Shown piece after piece: positions 18,407 through 28,104 of a stretch of DNA of 64,000 nucleotides. The notes under the pieces are model-generated. The model searched no databases and was not told the origin of the DNA. It saw only the letters and a program-made list of their open reading frames with translations. Within the stretch, counting starts at the first letter, position 1. Each line of letters begins with the position of its first letter. The stretch covers positions 878,017 through 942,016 of the forward strand of contig NZ_JH556657.1 of assembly GCF_000179595.2 (NCBI RefSeq), in the 5' to 3' direction. The DNA is from Acetivibrio cellulolyticus CD2 (GTDB lineage: Bacteria; Bacillota; Clostridia; Acetivibrionales; Acetivibrionaceae). A program made the translations under genes and the position numbers.

Positions 18407-20758
18407 TCATATCTCTTCTCTCCAGAACTCAGTTACATACTTGATTATATCATTTGTTTTAACCACTCTGGCATATGGAAACCATTCCTTTGGAAACAGG
18501 TTAAGATAGCTCCTATTGGTAAACCGCTCATCTATAAGTAAAATAATTCCCTTATCTGTCTCCGATCTTATAACCCTGCCAGCTGCCTGCATAACCTTGT
18601 TCATTCCCGGAAACATATAAGCAAATTCAAACCCCTGACTGTTTCTTTCCTGAAAATAATCCCTGATAATATCCCTTTCCAGGCATACTTGAGGCAATCC
18701 AACACCTACAATAACAGTACCTATCAATCTATCACTCTTAAGGTCTATTCCCTCAGAGAAAATTCCACCCATCACACAAAAACCAATTGTAGTCTCAGAT
18801 GGATCTGGAATAAAAAATCCAAGGAAATTCTCCCGCTCTTCTTCAGTCATTATATTGGACTGAACATGAACTTTAACATCAGGGTATTCTTTGCAGAAGA
18901 CGTCATAGACATTGTTCATGTACTGATATGATGGAAAGAATATGAGATAATTCCCACATTTGCAATGTGTCAAATTCCTTATTGATTCAACTATATGCTT
19001 ATAGCTTCTCTCCCTGTTTATATACCTTGTAGATATACTGTCTGCCACCAGAAGCTTTCTATTGTCAACACTAAAAGGTGATTCAATGCTCATTGTATAG
19101 TCATCAGTATTTCCTCCCAATATCCCTCTATAATAATCCAAAGGAATAAGAGTTGCAGAAAAAAAGATGCCACACTTTCCCTTTTTCAACGCTTCACCCA
19201 AAAGGTATGCTGGATCCAGGCAAAACAACTTAAGCTTGACATCGTCACCCTGCTTTTCTATATAGGTAACATATCTTTCATCATAGAGTTCACAAATCTT
19301 TATGCATATAAGTGCATCAAAATAGAGCTCTAAAAGTTCATCTCCCATTTTTGTATTTTCATTTTTTGCAAGATACTCCTCACATTCACTTACAAACTTC
19401 CTTAATATAGAATAAATATCCTTATCCCCTTCACTACTTACATAAAAGCCTTTTTCATTACACAGCTTCTTCATATTGAGCATGAATATATTTAACCTGC
19501 CAAGAACTTTTGATATTTTAGGACTTAGCTCCTTCATTTCATTCTTCATCTTAAGAACAGGCTTTTTGTAAAGTTCCGCCGAGTACATCTCTCTAGCCCG
19601 GTCAACCAAATTATGAGCCTCGTCAACCAAAAAAGTATAATCACCCTTTTCAGTAAAAAACCTTTTTAAATATACCCTTGGGTCAAAAACATAATTATAG
19701 TCGCAAATAACTGCATCCGCCCACAGAGTAAGGTCGAGTGAATATTCAAAAGGGCACACCCTATGCTTTCTCGAATACATTTCAATAGTGTCCCTCTTCA
19801 ACTCATTTTCATGAGTCAATATATCCATAACCGCATCGTTAATCCTATCAAAGTGTCCTTTTGCAAACTCACAGTCTATAGGATTACAGCTGGGCTTTTC
19901 CTTGATACAAATTTTCTCTTTTGCGGTAAGGGTAACTGTTTTAAATTTAAGCCCCTTTGATCTCATTATTGAAAAAGCTTCTTCAGCTACACTTCTTGTA
20001 ATAGTCTTTGCAGTCAGGTAGAATATTTTAGAGGTATGACCTTCACCCATCGCCTTTATGGCTGGGAAAAGCGTTGAAATAGTTTTTCCTGTTCCCGTAG
20101 GAGCCTTCACAAATATATTTTTACTTGAAGTTATCGTCTTATAAACAGCAACCGCAAGCTCCCTCTGACCCTTTCTATACACTTCAAAAGGAAATTTCAT
20201 ATTTTTTATGGATTGTTCTCTTTCTTCCTGCCAATCATATACGAGTTTTGCCCAACTATAGTAGGTTTGAATCAGCCCATCGAAGAATTCTTTCAACTGG
20301 AGAATAGTGAAAGTTCTGACTAAATATTTGATCTCTTCGGTATCCAAATGGCAATAGGTAAGTCTCACATTAATTTCTTCAATGTTATTTAAAGTTGCAT
20401 ATATATAAGCGTAGCACTTTGCCTGCGCCCAATGCACTTTACTGTAGTTTTCATCAATAGTCTCAAGTGGCGACATAGTACTCTTTATCTCGTCAATTAC
20501 AACACCGTTACTGTCTTCAATAATTCCATCTGCACGACCTTCAATAGACAGTACAAATTCCTCATATTCAACATTATATTTAAGAGTAACTTCCGGTCTA
20601 TAGTCTTCCTTCTGGGATTTTTGAATCTTTTTGTGAATTCTGGTTCCCTCTACAGCTCTATTGACACGAAAAAAGCTGCTGTCGATGTCACCCTCACGCA
20701 AAAGGAACTCTACCAAATTCCGGACAGATACCTTTATTTCCTTTTTATCCATATTCAT
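18407..20758 (-). CDS. XPD/DinG-like Fe-S helicase with N-terminal PD-(D/E)XK nuclease domain
   Basis: 783 residues. The first 170 resemble a Cas4/RecB-type nuclease (GRADGIIEDSNG, VIDEIKST, then QAKCYAYIYA). A superfamily 2 helicase follows: Walker A APTGTGKTISTLFP, a four-cysteine Fe-S cluster region (CIKEKPSC, CEFAKGH, HRVCPFE), DEAH box VDEAHNL, and C-terminal motifs FSEGIDLKSDRLIG and QAAGRVIRSETDKG. It probably unwinds and trims damaged or branched DNA. It stands between the kinase gene and a small DUF1540 gene, transcribed the same way. The RBS is weak. Confidence 0.85.
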   Translation of the reverse strand: MNMDKKEIKVSVRNLVEFLLREGDIDSSFFRVNRAVEGTRIHKKIQKSQKEDYRPEVTLKYNVEYEEFVLSIEGRADGIIEDSNGVVIDEIKSTMSPLETIDENYSKVHWAQAKCYAYIYATLNNIEEINVRLTYCHLDTEEIKYLVRTFTILQLKEFFDGLIQTYYSWAKLVYDWQEEREQSIKNMKFPFEVYRKGQRELAVAVYKTITSSKNIFVKAPTGTGKTISTLFPAIKAMGEGHTSKIFYLTAKTITRSVAEEAFSIMRSKGLKFKTVTLTAKEKICIKEKPSCNPIDCEFAKGHFDRINDAVMDILTHENELKRDTIEMYSRKHRVCPFEYSLDLTLWADAVICDYNYVFDPRVYLKRFFTEKGDYTFLVDEAHNLVDRAREMYSAELYKKPVLKMKNEMKELSPKISKVLGRLNIFMLNMKKLCNEKGFYVSSEGDKDIYSILRKFVSECEEYLAKNENTKMGDELLELYFDALICIKICELYDERYVTYIEKQGDDVKLKLFCLDPAYLLGEALKKGKCGIFFSATLIPLDYYRGILGGNTDDYTMSIESPFSVDNRKLLVADSISTRYINRERSYKHIVESIRNLTHCKCGNYLIFFPSYQYMNNVYDVFCKEYPDVKVHVQSNIMTEEERENFLGFFIPDPSETTIGFCVMGGIFSEGIDLKSDRLIGTVIVGVGLPQVCLERDIIRDYFQERNSQGFEFAYMFPGMNKVMQAAGRVIRSETDKGIILLIDERFTNRSYLNLFPKEWFPYARVVKTNDIIKYVTEFWREEI

Positions 20759-20850
20759 AAGTATTCAACCTTTTATTAATTGACTGTATTCCTATTATAA
20801 CCCAAGTATAGCTCAAATTAAATCAGGAAAAAAAACCTTATGAATGTAGC

Positions 20851-20883
20851 TCTGCCGGCTAAGAATCGAACTTTGCCGGCAGA
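20851..20883 (-). terminator. GC-rich hairpin after the DUF1540 gene
   Basis: A 9-bp perfect stem (tctgccggc / gccggcaga) lies directly 3' of the DUF1540 stop on the minus strand. The T-run follows only after about a dozen bases, so it is a weak terminator or attenuator before the helicase gene. Confidence 0.55.
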
Positions 20884-20900
20884 ATTTAAATCTAAATACT

Positions 20901-21071
20901 TTATGCCTGTGGTTTAAATGTTGCACAGTCTGTTTCCTGTGAAGTGTGTGCATTTTTGTGCTGGACTTCAATCATGTCAGCAGTACAGTGGTCGCCATTC
21001 ATATAGAAGTAACAAGTATTTACTTCACACTTTATTCCCTCATTAGCGTGGCTCATTTTACTAGCTCTCAT
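20901..21071 (-). CDS. Small cysteine-rich DUF1540 protein
   Basis: 56 residues starting at the ATG at 21071, where gggagga lies 8 nt upstream; a longer frame upstream lacks an RBS. It shows the DUF1540 pattern of spaced cysteines: CEVNTCYFY, HCTADMIEV and the closing TDCATFKPQA. The family is common in clostridia, and its four cysteines suggest metal binding, but the function is unknown. No signal peptide is present. Confidence 0.85.
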   Translation of the reverse strand: MRASKMSHANEGIKCEVNTCYFYMNGDHCTADMIEVQHKNAHTSQETDCATFKPQA

Positions 21072-21470
21072 TATATTTTCCTCCCGTTTTTGAAGTGATT
21101 TGCCTGCAATAATATTTTTATAAAAAAGAGTTTTTTTGATACATCCACAAATTTCAAAAACTGATTGCAATTAACTATATTAATTACTTATAAGTTTACA
21201 TCAACACCAAATTATTATATAATTGACTTAGAATTTGATTGTCAATCTATTCCTCCCAACATTCAATGTAGCAAACCTCACACAAAAATACAATTTAAAA
21301 TCGGATAATTATTTCTAAAAATGGCGTTTTGAAAATTACTTATTTAATATTGACATAAGTCCATTAAATCAAGTTTTTTAAACGCCAATTATTAAGTTTA
21401 TCGCCTTCTAATGCTGTATATGGCATTTTCGTATACTGTATTAAATAAATTTAAGAAAGGAAAATGAAGT
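21072..21470. other. Intergenic region upstream of GH9 gene
   Basis: 399 bp, AT-rich, between divergent genes. It includes ttgaca at about 21350 but no clear -10 at a good distance, and an RBS (aaagga) just before the GH9 ATG. No ORF or structured RNA is recognised. Confidence 0.4.
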
Positions 21471-23729
21471 ATGAAAAAACTTATCAGCACATTTATAATC
21501 GCTGCAATTCTGTCAACTCTTCTTGTCGCTCCATCAGCAACTGTATCAGCGGCAGCAGGTTATAACTATGGAGAAGCACTCCAAAAAGCAATAATGTTCT
21601 ATGAATTCCAAATGGCAGGCAAACTTCCCGACAATATGCGTACTAACTGGCGTGGAGATGCCTGTCTGGGTGACGGTTCGGATGCAGGTCTTGACCTTAC
21701 AGGTGGTTGGTTTGATGCAGGAGATCATGTTAAATTTAATCTCCCTATGGCTTACACAACTGCAATGCTTGCGTGGGAAGTAATTGAGTACAAGGACGCA
21801 TTTGAAAAATCTGGGCAACTTCAATACATGATGGATCAGATCAAATGGGCATCAGACTACTTTATTAAATGCCACCCATCAAAAGATGTATATTACTATC
21901 AGGTTGGTAACGGTGATGCTGACCACAGATGGTGGGTACCTGCCGAATGTATAGATCTTCAGGCAGCGAGACCTTCATACAAGGTAACTTCTGCTGCACC
22001 TGGTTCTACTGTTTGTGCAGAGACAGCTGCTGCTCTTGCAGCAACAGCTATTGTGTATAAGGACACAAATCCTGATTATGCTGAACTTTGCTTAAAGCAC
22101 GCAGCAGAACTCTATAGTTTTGCTGAAACATCAAAAAGTGATGCCGGCTATATTGAAGCAATGAACTTCTATAGATCATGGAGCGGATGGTCCGATGAAC
22201 TTTCGTGGGCTGGTACATTTCTCTATATGGCAACCGGAGATAAAACATATCTTGAAAAAGCTGAAGCAAATGTAGCTAATTGGGCCGTAGAAGAACGTAC
22301 TACTGACATCGCTTACAAATGGGCACATTGTTGGGATGATGTTCACTTAGGAGCCGCACTTCTATTGCTAAAGATTACCGGTAAGGATTTATATAAAGAT
22401 ACTTTAGAAAGGCATCTTGATTTCTGGTCTGTTGGATATGGAGACGCTCGTATAACATACAGCCCTAAAGGTTTAGCACATCTCACTTCATGGGGTCCTT
22501 TAAGATATTCAACAACTACAGCTTTTCTTGCAGCTTTGTACTCAGACTACGAGGGCTGTTCTTCTGATAAAAAAGTTACATATATGAACTTTGCAAAACA
22601 GCAAGTTGATTACTGTCTCGGAAGTTCAGGAATGAGCTATGAAATCGGTTACGGAGATAAATATCCTCAACACCCTCACCACAGAACCGCTCAAAGTTCG
22701 TGGTGCGATAGCATGAATGTTCCTACATATCACAGACACACATTGGTTGGTGCTCTTGTTGGAGGTCCAAGTGCTGCAGATGCATACAGTGATATGGTAT
22801 CAGATTATGTAACAAATGAGGTTGCATGTGACTACAATGCAGGTTTTGTTGGGGTTCTTGCAAAAATGTATGATGAGTATGGCGGAGACCCAATTGCAAA
22901 CTTTAATGCGATAGAAAAGCCAACAAATGACGAAATTTATGTTCAGGCTACTGTAACAGGTGCAAATAAGGCAGAAATAAATGCAAAAGTATTCAACAAA
23001 TCAGGTTGGCCTGCAAGAAATATAAAAACACTTTCATACAGATATTTTATGGACCTTTCAGAATATGTTTCTGCAGGATATGACCCTGATCAGATAACAA
23101 CAGGTTTTAACTACACTGCTGCAACTTCAAAGAAAATATCAAAACCTATCGTTTATGATGAAGCCAAGAACATTTATTATGTTGAAGCTGACCTGACAGG
23201 AACCAATATTTTCCCAGGAAGCAACTCAGATCACCAGAAGGAAATTCAGATGTACATCCAGCCACCATCAGGCGCACCATGGGATAACACAAATGACTGG
23301 TCATATATAGGTGCTACAAAAAATAGTGCTGTAGTAGCCAACATACCTGTTTATGATGCCGGTAAATTTATTTTTGGAGTTGAGCCGGATGGAAGCACAC
23401 CACAACCAAGCTCTACAGTAAAACCTGCCTCACCAACTCCTACAACCAAACCTGCTACACCTTCCCCGTCAAATGTACCTAGCCCAGGTACTACATCCTC
23501 TATCATTGTTGGAGATGTAGATTTATCAGGTACTTTTAATTCAATTGACATGGGAATTGTAAGACAACATCTTCTCGGAATGCCAACTATTATTAATACA
23601 AACAGCAAATCCAAAATGGTTGCAGATGTTGACGGAGTTGGCGGTGTTACTTCAATAGACCTGGCATATATGAGACAGCGTCTATTAGGAATGATAAGTA
23701 GGTTCCCTATACCAGACCTAATCAGCTAA
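21471..23729 (+). CDS. Cellulosomal GH9-CBM3c-dockerin endoglucanase
   Basis: 752 residues. Signal peptide 1-28. GH9 catalytic domain about 29-470 with Asp82 and Asp85 (FDAGDHVKF), HPHHRTA (401-407) and catalytic Glu450 ([11 protein letters not shown]). A CBM3c module follows (about 485-640), known in this family to feed single chains to the active site and give processivity. A Pro/Thr linker and a C-terminal dockerin follow (about 678-752) with loops [13 protein letters not shown] and [13 protein letters not shown]. The RBS is good and a terminator follows 22 bp after the stop. The order matches C. thermocellum CelQ/CelR-type enzymes; I do not assign a name. Confidence 0.93.
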   Translation: MKKLISTFIIAAILSTLLVAPSATVSAAAGYNYGEALQKAIMFYEFQMAGKLPDNMRTNWRGDACLGDGSDAGLDLTGGWFDAGDHVKFNLPMAYTTAMLAWEVIEYKDAFEKSGQLQYMMDQIKWASDYFIKCHPSKDVYYYQVGNGDADHRWWVPAECIDLQAARPSYKVTSAAPGSTVCAETAAALAATAIVYKDTNPDYAELCLKHAAELYSFAETSKSDAGYIEAMNFYRSWSGWSDELSWAGTFLYMATGDKTYLEKAEANVANWAVEERTTDIAYKWAHCWDDVHLGAALLLLKITGKDLYKDTLERHLDFWSVGYGDARITYSPKGLAHLTSWGPLRYSTTTAFLAALYSDYEGCSSDKKVTYMNFAKQQVDYCLGSSGMSYEIGYGDKYPQHPHHRTAQSSWCDSMNVPTYHRHTLVGALVGGPSAADAYSDMVSDYVTNEVACDYNAGFVGVLAKMYDEYGGDPIANFNAIEKPTNDEIYVQATVTGANKAEINAKVFNKSGWPARNIKTLSYRYFMDLSEYVSAGYDPDQITTGFNYTAATSKKISKPIVYDEAKNIYYVEADLTGTNIFPGSNSDHQKEIQMYIQPPSGAPWDNTNDWSYIGATKNSAVVANIPVYDAGKFIFGVEPDGSTPQPSSTVKPASPTPTTKPATPSPSNVPSPGTTSSIIVGDVDLSGTFNSIDMGIVRQHLLGMPTIINTNSKSKMVADVDGVGGVTSIDLAYMRQRLLGMISRFPIPDLIS

Positions 23730-23751
23730 TTGCTAATTATCACCATGCTAT

Positions 23752-23781
23752 AAAAGCCGATTCTTTAAAGGATCGGCTTTT
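23752..23781. terminator. Terminator shared by GH9 and cadA-like gene
   Basis: The stem aaaagccgat / atcggctttt has A/T runs on both sides, so it can work in both directions between the convergent GH9 and P-type ATPase genes. Confidence 0.9.
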
Positions 23782-23850
23782 ATTTTGCCTCTTTCGAACG
23801 AAGTGAAGAGACGAAATCGAGCAGGGCTAAATGCCCCCGAGATTTATTTA
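23780..23850 (-). repeat. Dispersed structured 3'-UTR element, copy 1
   Basis: Read on the minus strand it begins at the stop codon of the P-type ATPase gene and runs into the terminator. It matches 54025-54096 with about 90% identity, with blocks such as AATCTCGGGGGCATTTAGC and CACTTCGTTCGAAAG. It can form GGGC-AUUUA-GCCC inside AAATC/GATTT, and CTTTC/GAAAG-type pairing. Confidence 0.8.
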
Positions 23851-25955
23851 CCTGCATTCATCGCACGCATGGAATTTAGTACTGCCAACAATGCTACTCC
23901 AACATCAGCGAATACTGCCTCCCACATTGTTGCAATCCCAAAAGCTCCAAATATCAGCACTAAAGCTTTAATAGACAAAGCAAAAACAATGTTTTGCCAT
24001 ACTATGTTACGAGTTCTTCTTGCAATCTTAATTGCACTTAACAGCTTTGAAGGCTCATCAGTTAACAGAACAATATCTGCCGCTTCTATTGCTGCATCCG
24101 ACCCCAATGCCCCCATTGCAATCCCTACATCAGCTCTTGCAATTACAGGCGCATCATTTATTCCATCACCTACATACAATATATTACCTTTAGTCAACCT
24201 ATTCTTATAAAGGTCTTCAAACCTTTCAACCTTCTGGTCTGGAAGAAGTTCTGAATATACTCCATCCAATCCCAATTCCCTTCCAATTTTAGATGCTGTA
24301 GTGCTATTGTCGCCAGTAAGCATGATGGTTCTGCGTACTCCCATTTTCTTAAGTGCCTGCACTGTGTTTGAAGAGTCATCCTTTATCTCATCAGATATGA
24401 CAATATACCCTGCATACTTACCTCCAACAGCAACATATATTATAGTTCCAATGTCATCAACTTTAGTCCATTCTATTTTCTCCATATCCATCAACTTCGA
24501 ATTTCCAACCAGTATTTCTTTTGCCTCAGCACTCACCTTCAAGCCATAGCCTGGAATTTCCGTATAGTTTTCGATGCTTCCTTTGTCAATTTTAGTTTTG
24601 CATGCACTTATTATAGATACTGCAATTGGATGATTTGAAAAACTTTCTCCATATGCGGCAAACTTTAAAACCTCATCTTTTGAAAAACCGATCATTGGCT
24701 TAACTTCTGTGACTTTAAACACGCCTTTTGTCAAAGTACCTGTTTTATCAAACGCAACAGTGTCGATACTATTTAATGCTTCCAGGAAGTTGCCTCCCTT
24801 AATCAAAATACCATTTTTTGATGCACCGCCTATCCCTCCAAAGAATCCTAAAGGAATAGACACCACCAAAGCACATGGACATGACACTACCAGAAATACA
24901 AGCGCTCTATTTAGCCATTCTGCAAATGAAGCACCTCTTATTATCAATGGCGGAATTACTGCAAGTAATGCAGCTATTATAACAACTGCCGGTGTATAGT
25001 ACCTCGCAAATTTTGTTATAAAGTTCTCTGTTGCAGCCTTTTTACTGCTGGCATTCTCTACCAGGTCAAGAATTTTTGATACGGTAGACTGTGCAAACTC
25101 CTTTGTTACCTCTACTGTAATAAGACCATTCTTGTTTATAACTCCTGATAGAATTTCACTTCCGGCTTCAACTTCAACCGGAAGTGATTCCCCTGTCAAA
25201 GCTGATGCATCTACTACAGATCTACCTTCAACAATCTTTCCATCTAAAGGTACCTTTTCTCCAGGCTTAACCACTATCAAATTACCTATATGAACTTCCT
25301 CCGGTGACACTTTTCTTATATCTCCATCTACCTTAAGGTTGGCATAGTCAGGTCTAATATCAAACAATGCCTTGATTGAATTTCTGGAGTGATTTACGGC
25401 CATGTCCTGGAATATCTCTCCTATCTGATAGAACAACATAACTGCAACCCCTTCAGGATACTCACCGATGGCAAAAGCCCCTATAGTTGCAATACTCATT
25501 AAAAAGTTTTCATCAAAAACCTGTCCTTTTACAATATTTTTATATGCCTTAACAACTACATCAAAACCCAAAATCAAGTAACTCGCAATAAACAGAAATA
25601 ACTCCAACAAAAATGGAAGGTTAAATATCAGCGCCGTAAAAAATAATATTGCTCCTGCTGCAAACTTAATTGCTATCTTTTTGTTAACCCTCATGCTAAA
25701 TGGACTTACAATTTTACTACCTTCTCCCGGCTCAACTACATTTATATCCACTTCAATATTCTTTACAACCTTTGCTACCGCAATAGATATTTCCCCTAAA
25801 AGACTTTCATTCTCTGCCTCAATGGTAAGTTTACTGGAGACAAAATCAACCGAAGCATTTTTAACACCCTTGATGCTCCTGACTTCATCTTCAATTTTCG
25901 ATGCACAACTTGCACAACCAAGCCCATCTAATATCAATTCTTTCTTATTATCCAT
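23844..25955 (-). CDS. cadA: P1B-type heavy-metal ATPase (Cd/Zn/Pb type)
   Basis: 703 residues. N-terminal HMA domain (about 1-70) with metal-binding GCASC, then about eight membrane helices, the actuator TGES, the CPC metal site in SCPCALVVS (the Cd/Zn type), phosphorylation site DKTGTLTKG and hinge GDGINDAPV. It should export Cd2+, Zn2+ or Pb2+ across the membrane using ATP. It lies 27 bp downstream of an ArsR-family repressor gene and is surely co-transcribed with it. RBS gaaggggtt precedes the ATG. Its stop codon is directly followed by a dispersed repeat. Confidence 0.92.
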   Translation of the reverse strand: MDNKKELILDGLGCASCASKIEDEVRSIKGVKNASVDFVSSKLTIEAENESLLGEISIAVAKVVKNIEVDINVVEPGEGSKIVSPFSMRVNKKIAIKFAAGAILFFTALIFNLPFLLELFLFIASYLILGFDVVVKAYKNIVKGQVFDENFLMSIATIGAFAIGEYPEGVAVMLFYQIGEIFQDMAVNHSRNSIKALFDIRPDYANLKVDGDIRKVSPEEVHIGNLIVVKPGEKVPLDGKIVEGRSVVDASALTGESLPVEVEAGSEILSGVINKNGLITVEVTKEFAQSTVSKILDLVENASSKKAATENFITKFARYYTPAVVIIAALLAVIPPLIIRGASFAEWLNRALVFLVVSCPCALVVSIPLGFFGGIGGASKNGILIKGGNFLEALNSIDTVAFDKTGTLTKGVFKVTEVKPMIGFSKDEVLKFAAYGESFSNHPIAVSIISACKTKIDKGSIENYTEIPGYGLKVSAEAKEILVGNSKLMDMEKIEWTKVDDIGTIIYVAVGGKYAGYIVISDEIKDDSSNTVQALKKMGVRRTIMLTGDNSTTASKIGRELGLDGVYSELLPDQKVERFEDLYKNRLTKGNILYVGDGINDAPVIARADVGIAMGALGSDAAIEAADIVLLTDEPSKLLSAIKIARRTRNIVWQNIVFALSIKALVLIFGAFGIATMWEAVFADVGVALLAVLNSMRAMNAGK

Positions 25956-25982
25956 AATAACCCCTTCTTCCGCACCTCGTAT

Positions 25983-26348
25983 TTACTCTTCGTTTATATG
26001 TGCCAAACCCAGATTAAATATATGTTTAATATGTTCATCATCTAATGAATAGTAAACTATTTTCCCATCCCTCCTATACTTCACAAGTCGTGCTTGCTTT
26101 AATACCCTGAGCTGATGAGAAATTGCAGACTGTGTCATATTAAGAAGATTTGCAATATCACATACACACATTTCAGCCTCAAACAAAGCACAGATTATTT
26201 TTATCCTTGTAGTATCTCCAAATACCTTAAAAAGTTCAGCAATATCATAAAGATTTTCTTCCGAAGGCATATTGGACCTGACACTGTCAACAATATCTTG
26301 ATGTATCGTAGTACAATCGCATTTAAGAATATCTTTATTGTTATCCAT
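25983..26348 (-). CDS. ArsR/SmtB-family metal-sensing repressor (CadC-like)
   Basis: 121 residues from the ATG at 26348, where ggag is 7 nt away; the ATG two codons earlier is too close to the RBS. Winged helix-turn-helix about 35-105, with the alpha-3 metal motif ELCVC-like EAEMCVCDIANLL and the recognition helix QSAISHQLRVLKQ. Additional N-terminal cysteines (KCDC) resemble those of CadC-type sensors that bind Cd/Pb. C-terminal His and Glu residues could form an alpha-5 zinc site. It should repress itself and the ATPase gene until metal binds. Confidence 0.9.
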   Translation of the reverse strand: MDNNKDILKCDCTTIHQDIVDSVRSNMPSEENLYDIAELFKVFGDTTRIKIICALFEAEMCVCDIANLLNMTQSAISHQLRVLKQARLVKYRRDGKIVYYSLDDEHIKHIFNLGLAHINEE

Positions 26349-26376
26349 TATCATTCTCCTCTAATCAAACATGTAT

Positions 26377-26396
26377 ATTTGAACATGTATTCATAT
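26377..26396. promoter_or_regulatory. Probable ArsR/SmtB operator
   Basis: The imperfect inverted repeat atttgaa-6-ttcatat, 28 bp upstream of the repressor start, fits the family's usual TGAA-centred 12-2-12 operator. Confidence 0.7.
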
Positions 26397-26553
26397 GTTC
26401 TATAGAGATTATAAACCTCATCAAGGTTACATGTCAAGATTTGCTTTTCTTAAATATCACTTTTTACCAAAATAGAGGCTTAAGATAGTTCATGGTGCAT
26501 GACCTATCCCTTTAAGCCCCTATGCCCTTAACTCTAAATTAGCGTATTTGATT

Positions 26554-27858
26554 TTACTTGGCTTTCAAGAATTCATCCATCATTTCATCAGTTAATTTCT
26601 TTTCTTTGCAGATCATGCTGTAAAGATTGCCCCCAGGTCTAATTGTCCTTTCCTGAGTTTCAAAGTTACAATGATACAGACCAAAGTTTGCTTCCTGACC
26701 ATCCAACCATTCAAAGTTATCCATCAAGGTCCAATGGTAATACCTTTGAATCTCAGTTCCTTCCCCTATTGCTTTCGCGATATTGGCAAGGTGGCTGCAT
26801 ATAAAATTCGGTCTCTTTGAATCACTTTTATCACTAATTCCATTTTCAGTTATGTATATTGGAAGTCTGTAGCGCTCATAATACTTTTTGCAAACGGAAT
26901 ATATGCCTTCAGGATATATATCCCATCCAAGGTCATTCTTATCAAGTTCATTGTCATTTCTAATAGAATGAAATAAATTTGAAGGACTAAATGAAAACTC
27001 TATTATATTCCGCGTATAGTAGTTTATTCCTATGAAATCAGCATAAGTAGCTGCGGTATGTTTGTGACCGTTTACAGACAATGGGAACTTTATATTGCTC
27101 TTTATCATTCCCTCCATGTATAATTCGTGAAAAAAATAATCAGCAGCTTTAGAAAGCAATCTTCCCATAAAGGTAACACCACAAAAAATACGTATATGCA
27201 TAGCAAATCCAACTCTTGTTTTGCCGTTAAACCCCATTTCTTTCCTAATACTATGAATAATTTGATATGCCTTTACGTGTGCCTTAATTATTTCTGAACA
27301 AACCTTCGAGCTCATAGATAGCTTTCTATGTCCCGGAGGCCACAAACCAAAAATATAACCAAACTTAGTATAAACATTAGGCTCATTGAAAGTTATCCAT
27401 TCGCATACCTCATCACCAAGATGCTCAATAACATATTTGACGTATTCGAGAAAATAATTGGAATTGCCTGTTTTCAGCCACCCCCCCATTTCATAAAACC
27501 AAAGTGGCTCTGAAAAATGATGAAGCGTAATAAGCGGTTTTATTCCATTCTTTATTAGCAGATTTATCTCATTCCTGTAATGCTCAATAGCCTCACTGGA
27601 AAACTCTCCTGCCTTCGGTTCAATTCTGCTCCATTCAAGGCTCATCCTATGCGTATTTACATTCATCTGGATCAAAAGCTCTGTATCCTGTTCAACCCGG
27701 TTCCAGTGGTCACATGCTGTAATGCAGCTTGAGCCATCCTTTATATGCCCCTCCTCACACCACTTATACCATGTGTTATTCTTATCTCCGCCTTCAATTT
27801 GCAAGCTGGCTGTAGCTGTCCCCAATAAAAAATCTTCAGGTAACACAAAACTTTCCAT
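26554..27858 (-). CDS. GH1 beta-glycosidase, cytoplasmic
   Basis: 434 residues from the ATG at 27858 (ggggg RBS; the upstream TTG is less likely). GH1 fold with DFLLGTATASLQIEGG at the N-terminus, acid/base Glu in WITFNEPN and nucleophile Glu in YITENGIS. There is no signal peptide, so it probably cleaves imported cello-oligosaccharides or other beta-glycosides. It is somewhat shorter than typical clostridial GH1 enzymes (about 445-475), and its exact substrate cannot be told. It is divergent from a GGDEF/HD-GYP gene across a gap with two palindromes. Confidence 0.9.
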   Translation of the reverse strand: MESFVLPEDFLLGTATASLQIEGGDKNNTWYKWCEEGHIKDGSSCITACDHWNRVEQDTELLIQMNVNTHRMSLEWSRIEPKAGEFSSEAIEHYRNEINLLIKNGIKPLITLHHFSEPLWFYEMGGWLKTGNSNYFLEYVKYVIEHLGDEVCEWITFNEPNVYTKFGYIFGLWPPGHRKLSMSSKVCSEIIKAHVKAYQIIHSIRKEMGFNGKTRVGFAMHIRIFCGVTFMGRLLSKAADYFFHELYMEGMIKSNIKFPLSVNGHKHTAATYADFIGINYYTRNIIEFSFSPSNLFHSIRNDNELDKNDLGWDIYPEGIYSVCKKYYERYRLPIYITENGISDKSDSKRPNFICSHLANIAKAIGEGTEIQRYYHWTLMDNFEWLDGQEANFGLYHCNFETQERTIRPGGNLYSMICKEKKLTDEMMDEFLKAK

Positions 27859-27936
27859 TGTTACACCCCCATAAAGCACCTATTTTATAGATATTCAGTT
27901 TATTGGGTTTATGTGCACTTAAGAATAATAGTGGAA

Positions 27937-27962
27937 ACATATTCTGCTATTCCAGAATATGT
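27937..27962. promoter_or_regulatory. Perfect 10-bp inverted repeat, operator-like
   Basis: acatattctg and cagaatatgt are separated by 6 bp. It lies between the divergent GH1 and GGDEF/HD-GYP genes and is a likely regulator-binding site; the binding protein is unknown. Confidence 0.6.
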
Positions 27963-27963
27963 G

Positions 27964-27991
27964 ATATAATATAAAAGCTTTTATATTATAT
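27964..27991. repeat. 28-bp perfect palindrome
   Basis: A self-complementary A/T-rich sequence centred on aaaagctttt lies directly beside the preceding inverted repeat. It contains tataat on each strand, so it could hold divergent -10 elements. Confidence 0.65.
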
Positions 27992-28104
27992 AAAGCATTA
28001 CAATAATTCTCGATATACTTATGCAACTGCACAAATATAAAAAGTAAAATTTTATTTTGCAGCAATGGCATTAGAGCACACTAGAAAAGGTTAGGAGCTT
28101 AGCA

